NCBI GenBank assembly: GCA_018266105.1
Contig: JAFEBA010000046.1
Coordinates: 1-55,790 of the forward strand
DNA length: 55,790 nucleotides
DNA from: a bacterium
GTDB lineage: Bacteria; Vulcanimicrobiota; Xenobia; Xenobiales; JADMJV01
Reading direction: 5' to 3'
The translations under genes and the position numbers were made by a program. Shown here piece after piece: positions 49,615-55,790 of this stretch (positions are counted from its first letter, which is position 1; each line of letters starts with the position of its first letter). The notes under the pieces were generated by a model that did no database searches, was not told where the DNA came from, and saw nothing but the letters and a program-made list of their open reading frames with translations.

Positions 49615-51192
49615 CTAGTTCCTGCCTGAAGCACTCACGATTCCCTTTAGCCAGAGCTGATCGCGATTGAAATCGAGATTGGCCGAGCGAGCAAGGTCCC
49701 GCTTGAGTCGCCTGCTTGGGTAGTCGTCGGGCAAAAGGGCTCGCACGAAGCGCGACCAAACCAATTCGCCGGCAACCCAGGCGAGCGGAACCCGCAAAAC
49801 GGCCTCCACCAACTCTCGGTCCAGGAGCGGATGCCGATATTCGATAGGCTGACCCGGAAACTGGTGGTCCCAGCATTCTGTTCGGAATGAGAACCAGCAT
49901 TGCATAAACTGGATATAGCGCTGCTGGGAACAGTTCTCAAGATGATATTTTGAGCGTTGCAGACGCTGCCGACGCAGCATGACCTCCCGACGAAACGATC
50001 CGATTGGGTCCTTTCGAATTTTCAGGCTTGACCACGCCGCTCGAAGCTCCCCGTTTCGCAGCAACTCAAGGAGCGCTCCGCGGCCGTTGTACGTCAGTCC
50101 TTCGTCACCTCCGATGCCCGAAAGTAGGACTCCAACTCCCAGTTCTCTGGCTCGGGCGTGGATCGCAAATTCATCGAACTCCACCAACGTGGTTACGGCC
50201 AGGCTTCGGAGAGTCTCTAAGTTTTCGGGTCCGATGCTGCAGTAATGGCAGGGAATATTGTTGTCACGGGCTACCTTTTCAATCAGGATTCTCTCGTCGT
50301 CACCCTTCAGCACTTGCCCGGCCGGAGACGGGCAGGCACTAAACGCGTGCAGAGTTTCGCCTTTCTGCCGTAAGGTCCGCTGGGCCAGGGCCGCTACCAA
50401 AGAGGAATCCAATCCCCCGCTGAGGTGCACTCCAACTTTTCTGGAGGTGCGCAAACGCCGTTCGACCGCCGTCACGGTCAGGGCTTCAAGGTGTTCCTGC
50501 CACTCTTCCAGCGTGCCGCACCGAGAGGGGTTGCGAACCGGCTCCCAATAGCGTCGGGTTTCATCCCTGCTTGGGTCGACGGCCAGCCAGTGGGCTTGGG
50601 GCAACTTCTGAATCCCGCGAAAGGGAGTGTGAGTCCACTTGTAGCTACCCCGCATGAGCACACCCGTGCGAGGCGTATCGAGCAGTGGAAGGTCCCGGAG
50701 TAGCCTCAGGTCTGAACTGACGGCCAGCACCTCTTCGGTCAAGCTAAAGTAGAGTTGGCGCACACCAAAGCAATCTCGGGCGCAGATCACTTCTTGGGCG
50801 CGGCTATCCCAGATGACCAGTGAAAAATCCCCGTACAGCCTTGCGAAGGCATCTTTCCCCCAACGCCGGTAGGCTTCCAGGGCCAGCTTTCCATCTGTAA
50901 GAAGAGCCTCGCCATTGTCACGAAGAGCCAGCTGGCCTATCAAGCGTTCACGATTATCCAGACGAAGATTGCCGGCCAGCACCAGTCCGGATGAGTCATC
51001 CGTCAAGGGCATCAGCTCCTGCTCGGCCTCCGGGGTGGTGGCGTAGTGAGCATAGCGTATGGCGTAACCATCGCTCTCAAAGGAACCTTTCGCATCTGGG
51101 CCCAGAGCCTCCAATTGGGGCTGGAGTGGTTCAAAAAGCTCGGCCGAAGGCGAACCACCTTGACGGAAAAAGATCGCGCAGAAAGCGCTCAC
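49615..51192 (-). CDS. Lasso cyclase, asparagine-synthetase-like (C protein)
   Basis: A 525-residue asparagine-synthetase homologue that would adenylate the Glu side chain of the precursor and close the isopeptide ring. The synthetase domain has the PPi-loop SGGLDSS (258-264). The N-terminal amidotransferase domain is present but starts MSAFCAI: the Cys that must be residue 2 in glutaminase-active enzymes is displaced, as expected for a cyclase that needs no ammonia. A GTG start overlaps the B2 stop in GTGA. It is the upstream neighbour of the precursor gene, which is the reverse of the common A-first order. Confidence 0.93.
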   Translation of the reverse strand: MSAFCAIFFRQGGSPSAELFEPLQPQLEALGPDAKGSFESDGYAIRYAHYATTPEAEQELMPLTDDSSGLVLAGNLRLDNRERLIGQLALRDNGEALLTDGKLALEAYRRWGKDAFARLYGDFSLVIWDSRAQEVICARDCFGVRQLYFSLTEEVLAVSSDLRLLRDLPLLDTPRTGVLMRGSYKWTHTPFRGIQKLPQAHWLAVDPSRDETRRYWEPVRNPSRCGTLEEWQEHLEALTVTAVERRLRTSRKVGVHLSGGLDSSLVAALAQRTLRQKGETLHAFSACPSPAGQVLKGDDERILIEKVARDNNIPCHYCSIGPENLETLRSLAVTTLVEFDEFAIHARARELGVGVLLSGIGGDEGLTYNGRGALLELLRNGELRAAWSSLKIRKDPIGSFRREVMLRRQRLQRSKYHLENCSQQRYIQFMQCWFSFRTECWDHQFPGQPIEYRHPLLDRELVEAVLRVPLAWVAGELVWSRFVRALLPDDYPSRRLKRDLARSANLDFNRDQLWLKGIVSASGRN

Positions 51193-51599
51193 TGGGGGAT
51201 AAAGGGCGTAAATTGACGCACGTTATCAACGGCCTTGCCCCCCACTTCAACCCAGGCATGAGTCTCCAATTTCGCACCGGCCATTCCCGCTCCCAATCGA
51301 ACGACGGCGGGAAATCCATGCAGCCTTAACATCCAGCGAAGACTGATTGCCTGGGCCAGGCAGCCATACTGTAAATTCAGCCTTTCGGAGGCCTGGCGCG
51401 AAGCAGATGTGAGGCGCAAAATGGCCAACCCATCTTCGTGGCTAAGAGCTCTCGGGGCAGCCTTCTCGTGGGGGTCAAAGGCTCGTGCCATCCAGGCTGA
51501 GGGCAAAACCTGAAGGCCGAGCCAGACCAGCACCATCAGAATCAGGGCGAGCCCTTCCAGCCAGTTTATCCGAGACGGAGGGTTAGCCATTCTGGACAA
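51189..51599 (-). CDS. Lasso leader peptidase, transglutaminase-like (B2)
   Basis: A 136-residue cysteine protease-like protein that should cut the leader after residue 19. The triad residues are Cys80 (LQYGCLAQAISLRWMLR), His114 (THAWVEV) and Asp125 (AVDN), in the family order. Residues ~17-32 are hydrophobic, suggesting membrane contact. The start overlaps the B1 stop by up to 17 bases (ATG at 51590 is an alternative). Confidence 0.92.
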   Translation of the reverse strand: MSRMANPPSRINWLEGLALILMVLVWLGLQVLPSAWMARAFDPHEKAAPRALSHEDGLAILRLTSASRQASERLNLQYGCLAQAISLRWMLRLHGFPAVVRLGAGMAGAKLETHAWVEVGGKAVDNVRQFTPFIPQ

Positions 51600-51873
51600 C
51601 CAGCAGGCGCCTGCGCTGGAGGTCGAGCAGAAATTCGGTGACTTGCGCGCTGCACAGTTCGGGTTCGACCTCGAACTCGCTGATCAGATGTGCCAGTAAG
51701 TCCTGGAACGAAATTGGATCCGCGCATAATTGCCAAATGCGTGCCCCCACCGGGTCTAGCTTTAAATACTTGCCAGCAGCGTGGTGATAAAGCACCGTAT
51801 CACCGCCGAGGTCGGCCGCGAGCATTTGCTTCGGCCGAGACAGTAACGTTTCAGACTGGAACATGGGGCTCAC
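51583..51873 (-). CDS. Lasso RRE protein, PqqD-like (B1)
   Basis: A 96-residue PqqD-fold protein, the RiPP recognition element that binds the precursor leader and delivers it to B2. The pattern is LGGDTVLYHHAAGKYLKLDP, then GARIWQLC and a C-terminal helix (VTEFLLDLQRRRLLVVQ). It overlaps the kinase gene by 23 bases and the B2 gene by 17, so it is translated in the same operon. Confidence 0.92.
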   Translation of the reverse strand: MSPMFQSETLLSRPKQMLAADLGGDTVLYHHAAGKYLKLDPVGARIWQLCADPISFQDLLAHLISEFEVEPELCSAQVTEFLLDLQRRRLLVVQNG

Positions 51874-52741
51874 TTCCAGAGCACATAAGGCCTTCCTGCG
51901 CGTTGGGAGTGGGAAAATGGCGCGCGAGTTGGAGAGCCACCTGAATGGAGGGAAGGTAAAGTTCCCAACAAGGCAGACCGCTCAACCTGACAACCTGATT
52001 GAATACTCTCTCCTGCACACGAAACAATTCCACCATGGAGCCTCTATAAATGTTGGCCAGGATGGCTGCAAATCGGTCGGCGCCGTCCAGGGGGCGAATT
52101 GAAAACGGACCTCTTCTCAGAAAATACAGACTCGCTACAGGCAATGCCCCGCCTCGGAAAATTCGCGGTGGCTTGAATACCCATTTTTTGTCAACGAGTT
52201 CTCGGCTTTGGGTGACGTCCAGCCCGAGTTGCTCCACTGACTCAGGCAGGAGTCGCAGCCGACTGGGAGCGCTTGAGGTTTGCATGCCACGAGCAAAGCA
52301 AATGGGAGTCACATCATCGGAAAGCAGAGCAAAGCCGGCTCCCGCGAGGGCTGCGGCCAGGGTTGATTTGCCCATTCCCGAAGGGCCGAGAAAAAGTCGC
52401 ACTCCATCCGGGAAAACCACTGAACTTGCGTGCAAGGGCAGGATGTTTCTTTGATAGAGTGCGGCTGCAAAGGCGCTCCCGAGCAGGTATAGACGAACGG
52501 CAGAGTCGTCCTCGGTGAGACGCTCGACCACAATGCGCCGACCACTCTCCACCCAGAATCGAGCCACTCCTTCAACTTCAAAGAAAAAGCCCTCCTCGAA
52601 GCAGGACCAGTCAGGAATTCCCGAGGGCGTCCTGCCCAGCAGAACACGAAGTTGGACTTCCTCTTCAGGCAGAGCTGGAAAAAGATCCGGAAGGACCAGT
52701 TCGCTTGCGATCACCAGCCCATAAACTCGGTAAAGAAACAC
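51851..52741 (-). CDS. HPr-kinase-like kinase of the lasso cluster
   Basis: A 296-residue protein of the HPr kinase/phosphorylase-related family found in paeninodin-type clusters, where it phosphorylates the C-terminal Ser of the precursor. The P-loop is GPSGMGKST (119-127), followed by SDDVTPI (from Ser141). The N-terminal half is beta-rich. The frame is open to an ATG at 52831, but that would overlap the divergent dehydrogenase start, and GTG 52741 (MFLYRVYGLVIASE) begins exactly at the conserved family start, so it was chosen. It leads the lasso operon. Confidence 0.87.
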   Translation of the reverse strand: MFLYRVYGLVIASELVLPDLFPALPEEEVQLRVLLGRTPSGIPDWSCFEEGFFFEVEGVARFWVESGRRIVVERLTEDDSAVRLYLLGSAFAAALYQRNILPLHASSVVFPDGVRLFLGPSGMGKSTLAAALAGAGFALLSDDVTPICFARGMQTSSAPSRLRLLPESVEQLGLDVTQSRELVDKKWVFKPPRIFRGGALPVASLYFLRRGPFSIRPLDGADRFAAILANIYRGSMVELFRVQERVFNQVVRLSGLPCWELYLPSIQVALQLARHFPTPNAQEGLMCSGSEPHVPV

Positions 52742-52819
52742 CTGCGGAATTTCGTTTTCGGAAGTATTAGACCTGTCGCAGCCAAAGGGGCCAACCTGGA
52801 GATTGCTGAAGCGACGACA

Positions 52820-54289
52820 ATGCATCGTCATTTGATTAACGGGGAGTGGAACTCACAAGGCGCTGTGACCGACGTCCTGAATCCGGCCACAGAAATCGCG
52901 GTCACGCAATCCGCGTCCGGCGGCCGGGCGGAAATGGAGCTCGCCATTCAGGCCGCTGTGAATGCGCACAAGGTCGGAGTCTGGAGAAAAATGAGCCTGC
53001 AGGAGCGCAGCTCGATTTTAAGAGACGTGGCCGCCAGTATTCGTGCTCGAGCTGAGGACTTCGCCCGCGTTGAGACGACTGAACAAGGTCGGCCCTTGAT
53101 ACAGAGTCAGGCGATGATGGTGCCGCTTGCCGCTCATGCTTTCGAATTCTTCGCCGGAGTCATGCTGACACACGGAGGTCGCTCCGGCCATCCCTCGCCA
53201 GCTGCGATGGCTTTCACCCTGAAGCAGCCGGTGGGCGTTGTGGGCTGCATCACTCCCGCCAATGTTCCATTGGTTTTGGCCAGTGAGAAGCTGGCTCCGG
53301 CTTTGGCGGCAGGAAACTGCGTGGTTTTGAAGCCGCCCCAAGAGTGCCCGGGCTCTTCAGTGTTGCTCATGGAGTGTCTGCAGGCGGCCGGCCTGCCTGC
53401 CGGTGTTTGCAACATGGTGCTGGGCGGCTCTGAGGCGGCAGAGCACCTGGTCGCACATCCGCAGGTGGGCATGATTGCCTTTACGGGCGCTACTGCAACC
53501 GGAAAGACGATCATGCGGCAGGGGGCCGGTAGCCTGAAGCGCTTGCTGCTGGAACTGGGCGGCAAGGCTCCCCAAATCATTTTCGAGGATGCCGATCTTG
53601 CTGGGGCCATTGAGGGAGCATTGTGGGGCGCTTTTTTGAACGGCGGCCAGATTTGCATGGCCTCAACTCGCATTATGATTCAGCGCTCGCGCTTCGAAGA
53701 GTTCGCGGAGAGTTTTGTTCAGAGGGTCAAACAGATTCGAATCGGGCCTGGCCTGGACCCTGCCAGCCAGATGGGTCCCATGCTCAGCTCTCGCATCCGA
53801 GATCGTGTCCAGGCCTATATTCGAGCCGCCATGAGGGATGGCGCCACGCTGCTTTGTGGTGGACCTGATTCGCCAGCGGGCCCAGGATACTGGGTCCTTC
53901 CGACAGTCTTCGCGGACGTCAAGCCCGAGATGAGCATCTATCAGGAGGAAGTGTTCGGACCTGTGCCTTTGTTGATTCCGTTCGACGACCTGGATGAAGC
54001 CATAACCATGAGCCATCAGACGGACTATGGTTTGACGGGTTCGGTTTGGACCAGGGACCTGGACCGAGCCTTGCGAGTCGCAGAGGAACTGGAGGTCGGA
54101 ACACTCTGGGTCAACGAACATCTGATTCGAGCACCTGGGTTCCCCTTTGGAGGCTGGAAACAATCCGGCTATGGCAGGGAAGCCTGTCCGGAAACTTTGG
54201 ACGAATATTCACAAGTAAAAACAGTTTATCTCGACCGAAGTCCCGGTGGACTCAAACCTCGCTACCAAATGTTTCGAGGAGGAACCTGA
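52820..54289 (+). CDS. Aldehyde dehydrogenase
   Basis: A 489-residue NAD(P)-dependent aldehyde dehydrogenase. Conserved residues are Glu245 (LLLELGGKAP), Cys279 (NGGQICMAS) and Asn148 (ITPANVP); the cofactor loop is FTGATATGK, and the end is PFGGWKQSGYGRE. The longer open frame starting at 52652 overlaps the kinase gene; ATG 52820 gives the family start (MHRHLINGEW). It is divergent from the lasso operon and runs into the acyl carrier gene. It could oxidise an aldehyde to the acid used by the ligase, but the substrate is unknown. Confidence 0.92.
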   Translation: MHRHLINGEWNSQGAVTDVLNPATEIAVTQSASGGRAEMELAIQAAVNAHKVGVWRKMSLQERSSILRDVAASIRARAEDFARVETTEQGRPLIQSQAMMVPLAAHAFEFFAGVMLTHGGRSGHPSPAAMAFTLKQPVGVVGCITPANVPLVLASEKLAPALAAGNCVVLKPPQECPGSSVLLMECLQAAGLPAGVCNMVLGGSEAAEHLVAHPQVGMIAFTGATATGKTIMRQGAGSLKRLLLELGGKAPQIIFEDADLAGAIEGALWGAFLNGGQICMASTRIMIQRSRFEEFAESFVQRVKQIRIGPGLDPASQMGPMLSSRIRDRVQAYIRAAMRDGATLLCGGPDSPAGPGYWVLPTVFADVKPEMSIYQEEVFGPVPLLIPFDDLDEAITMSHQTDYGLTGSVWTRDLDRALRVAEELEVGTLWVNEHLIRAPGFPFGGWKQSGYGREACPETLDEYSQVKTVYLDRSPGGLKPRYQMFRGGT

Positions 54290-54291
54290 AG

Positions 54292-54534
54292 TTGGAACAG
54301 CCTGGTTCGATGCAGCGAGTTTGCAAAGTTTTGAGTCGTTATGTGGTGGTAGATGGACTGGACAAAGCCGCTTTCATCTATAGCTATCTGGACTCGATCG
54401 CCACCCTGGAGTTCATCTTGGGGTGCGAACAAGAGTTTGGGGTCGAGTTGGCCAACGATTTGCTTGGCGGTGAAGCCCTTACCCTTGAGGGTCTCTGTCA
54501 CCAGATTGAGCTGCGCCTGAAAATGGCCCGTTGA
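54292..54534 (+). CDS. Acyl carrier protein
   Basis: An 80-residue carrier. Ser35 in LDSIATLEFI is the expected phosphopantetheine attachment site, in a DSI rather than DSL motif, followed by helix II and an acidic surface. The start is TTG 54292: GAGGAGG lies 9 bases upstream, whereas ATG 54310 has no Shine-Dalgarno sequence. It begins two bases after the dehydrogenase stop, so the two are a transcription unit. A stand-alone ACP beside a ligase and an LpxL-like acyltransferase suggests acyl transfer. Its end overlaps the convergent nucleotidyltransferase gene by 56 bases. Confidence 0.82.
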   Translation: MEQPGSMQRVCKVLSRYVVVDGLDKAAFIYSYLDSIATLEFILGCEQEFGVELANDLLGGEALTLEGLCHQIELRLKMAR

Positions 54535-55567
54535 AACGAGCCCAAAGGAACTCAAAGGGACTGGTCCTGGACTGTTCGTACATCAGTAAGCGCCAGTAGT
54601 CCATCCAGGGGTAGAAAACTCGCCGCAGCATTTCGCCGGGTTGCCGACTCCTGACCCACAGATTGAGTCGGTCCATCCAGGTGCACTCACCATCCAGGTT
54701 GTCAATGAACTGGGGCGGAATCTCCGGAACAAATTCCCTGAGCAGGCACAGGCTCCAATTCAGCTGAGCCTGCATCCTAAATCTTTGAGCTGTTTGCTGC
54801 AGAAGTGGCCAGTCAATTCGGTTGGATTGAACCAAGGCGGCGGCATCCAGAACCCAACGCCAGCGATTAAAGGGCGGGTGCCAAATACAAGCGTGAGCCA
54901 GCAAATGGAACAGTGCATGGTTGTGGCAGAGTGTGAATGCCTTGCAATCTAGAAGCTGAATAGGGATCTTTTCTTCGAAATAAGGCTCATCGACGGTCTC
55001 GCCTTTGCACTCATGAAGGGCATGCCAATGCAGGTCAAGACTGACCCGGCTTGGACCCGCCAAACTGACGGCGTGCCTTACCCAATGAGGTCGCTTTCGT
55101 TCCGTCTGCCAAGAATTGTGAACCGGGCTGAAGCCGACCTTCGCAAGTAAATCGAAGACTCGCAGGCGAGCCGAAACTGGAACCAATATGTCGATATCCT
55201 CAAAAGGGCGCGTGGCCAGGTCGGGGTAGTATTGGAGTCCGAAGGCCACCCCCTTGAGCAACAGAAACGGCACATCGGCTTCACCGAGGGCCTTTAGGGC
55301 AGGCATAACACTGGATATGATGGATGTGTTTTGTAGAAATATACTCTCTGCCGCGGAATTCGCCTCAGTCGGTACCAGGTGGTTCCAGCCCTGTCGGACA
55401 AGATTTTGCCGTAGTCGGACCAAGTAGGGATAATCTCGGTCCACCTCGATGCCGGACTGCACCCAGGTTTCCAGGCCTTCTCGGCACGGTTTGCCCGAGA
55501 GAAGGCAGGCCCGCAAGAGCGCCAGAGTTGTTGGATCGGGACCCTTGGGACGTGGAATCAGCGGCAC
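54479..55567 (-). CDS. Nucleotidyltransferase-family protein of lasso clusters
   Basis: A 362-residue protein of the NTP_transf_5 type. The active-site motif is LLKGVAFG (Lys105) and RPFEDIDILV with Asp124 and Asp126 binding metal. In kinase-containing lasso clusters the kinase and a protein of this family act together; in the Bacillus peptide pseudomycoidin it is linked to adding hexoses to the C-terminal phosphate. It therefore probably modifies the phosphorylated Ser here. It lies on the same strand as the lasso operon but is separated by the dehydrogenase and ACP genes, and its 3' end overlaps ACP. Confidence 0.87.
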   Translation of the reverse strand: MPLIPRPKGPDPTTLALLRACLLSGKPCREGLETWVQSGIEVDRDYPYLVRLRQNLVRQGWNHLVPTEANSAAESIFLQNTSIISSVMPALKALGEADVPFLLLKGVAFGLQYYPDLATRPFEDIDILVPVSARLRVFDLLAKVGFSPVHNSWQTERKRPHWVRHAVSLAGPSRVSLDLHWHALHECKGETVDEPYFEEKIPIQLLDCKAFTLCHNHALFHLLAHACIWHPPFNRWRWVLDAAALVQSNRIDWPLLQQTAQRFRMQAQLNWSLCLLREFVPEIPPQFIDNLDGECTWMDRLNLWVRSRQPGEMLRRVFYPWMDYWRLLMYEQSRTSPFEFLWARFNGPFSGAAQSGDRDPQG

Positions 55568-55639
55568 TTGGGGCGTTTCCTCTCACAGTGCGCCTGACCT
55601 TTCACAGGACATCCATATTTCCACCACAAACCCATCAGA

Positions 55640-55790
55640 ATGGATGATATTCTGATTTTCAGGCCTCAGGACTATTTGGCGGGGGCTCCGGTCGTAGCGG
55701 ACAAACTCGAGCAAAGTGAGGTGTTTTTCAGGCAGCCTATCTTGACGCCGGAAACGATAGGAACCGCAGCGATCGGAATGGCCCTGTTCA
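55640..55790 (+). CDS. N-terminal fragment of an unidentified protein
   Basis: An ATG at 55640 opens a frame of 50 codons that runs off the right edge. It starts MDDILIFRPQDYLAGAP and reaches TPETIGTAAIGMALF at the edge. No signal sequence is present and no Shine-Dalgarno sequence is obvious. It is divergent from the nucleotidyltransferase gene and may be a further member of the cluster. Family cannot be assigned from 50 residues. Confidence 0.45.
   Translation, partial: MDDILIFRPQDYLAGAPVVADKLEQSEVFFRQPILTPETIGTAAIGMALF

Noticed and set aside
49460..49900. 146-codon minus-strand frame across the end of the cyclase gene
   Set aside because: It is an alternative-frame shadow of the cyclase with no domain or start signal.
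52652..52819. N-terminal extension of the aldehyde dehydrogenase frame
   Set aside because: It is antisense to the kinase gene and lies outside the conserved family start at ATG 52820.
52742..52831. Upstream start (ATG 52831) for the lasso kinase
   Set aside because: It would overlap the divergent dehydrogenase start and remove the space for promoters; the added 30 residues have no family similarity.
1..55790. CRISPR arrays, tRNA or rRNA genes, transposases, phage genes
   Set aside because: No regular spaced repeats, cloverleaf-like sequences, transposase motifs or phage structural genes were seen on either strand. Short tRNAs could be missed by eye.

Overview
The window (about 60% G+C, dense, frequent GTG/TTG starts and 4-nt start/stop overlaps) looks like part of a diderm, free-living bacterial chromosome with a large signalling repertoire. 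Evidence for an outer membrane is a TolC-type channel with its periplasmic adaptor, lipoprotein signals and an LpxL-like acyltransferase. The mix of PAS/hybrid histidine kinases, a Ser/Thr kinase, a dual-specificity phosphatase and many secreted proteins of unknown function resembles complex soil or sediment bacteria. I cannot name the phylum from sequence alone. No rRNA, tRNA, CRISPR array, insertion sequence or prophage was seen.

Layout. 1-20 kb is ordinary accessory chromosome: an MDR oxidoreductase/LysR pair, a cysteine-dioxygenase-like cupin, five membrane or hypothetical proteins, an MscS channel, three histidine kinases, a GST, a phosphatase, transglutaminase-like proteins and a PhyH-type dioxygenase. 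20-24.7 kb holds a 1000-aa hybrid kinase flanked by two small PAS plus CxxC/CxxC proteins; a third copy lies at 2.6 kb. 24.7-31 kb is one translationally coupled minus-strand operon of pseudopilins, a GspF/PilC protein, a histidine kinase and a transmembrane Ser/Thr kinase. 31-38.6 kb has a globin, a MurD-like ligase, several orphan proteins (two of them full-length internal duplications, one resembling the flagellar rod protein FlgC) and a TetR/hydrolase pair with a readable promoter and operator. 38.7-43.6 kb is a complete TolC-DevBCA-TetR efflux operon.

The main discovery is at 44-55.6 kb: a lasso-peptide (RiPP) biosynthetic cluster. It has an HPr-kinase-like kinase, a PqqD-type RRE protein (B1), a transglutaminase-like leader peptidase (B2), an asparagine-synthetase-like cyclase (C) and a nucleotidyltransferase-family protein. 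Its precursor is a 37-codon gene at 49476-49589 (minus strand), between the cyclase and an acyltransferase gene. The predicted core is GGAPNTTECASTPKKPGS: Gly1 and Glu8 are placed for an 8-residue macrolactam, and the C-terminal Ser is a likely target of the kinase. The operon continues into an LpxL-like acyltransferase, an AMP-forming ligase, a PPOX-P450 fusion and an ATP-grasp enzyme, with a divergent aldehyde dehydrogenase and acyl carrier protein. The parts are those expected for a lasso peptide that is phosphorylated, perhaps glycosylated, and possibly oxidised and acylated. The acylation and oxidation are inference. No dedicated lasso ABC exporter is present; the DevBCA-TolC system nearby is a candidate only by proximity.
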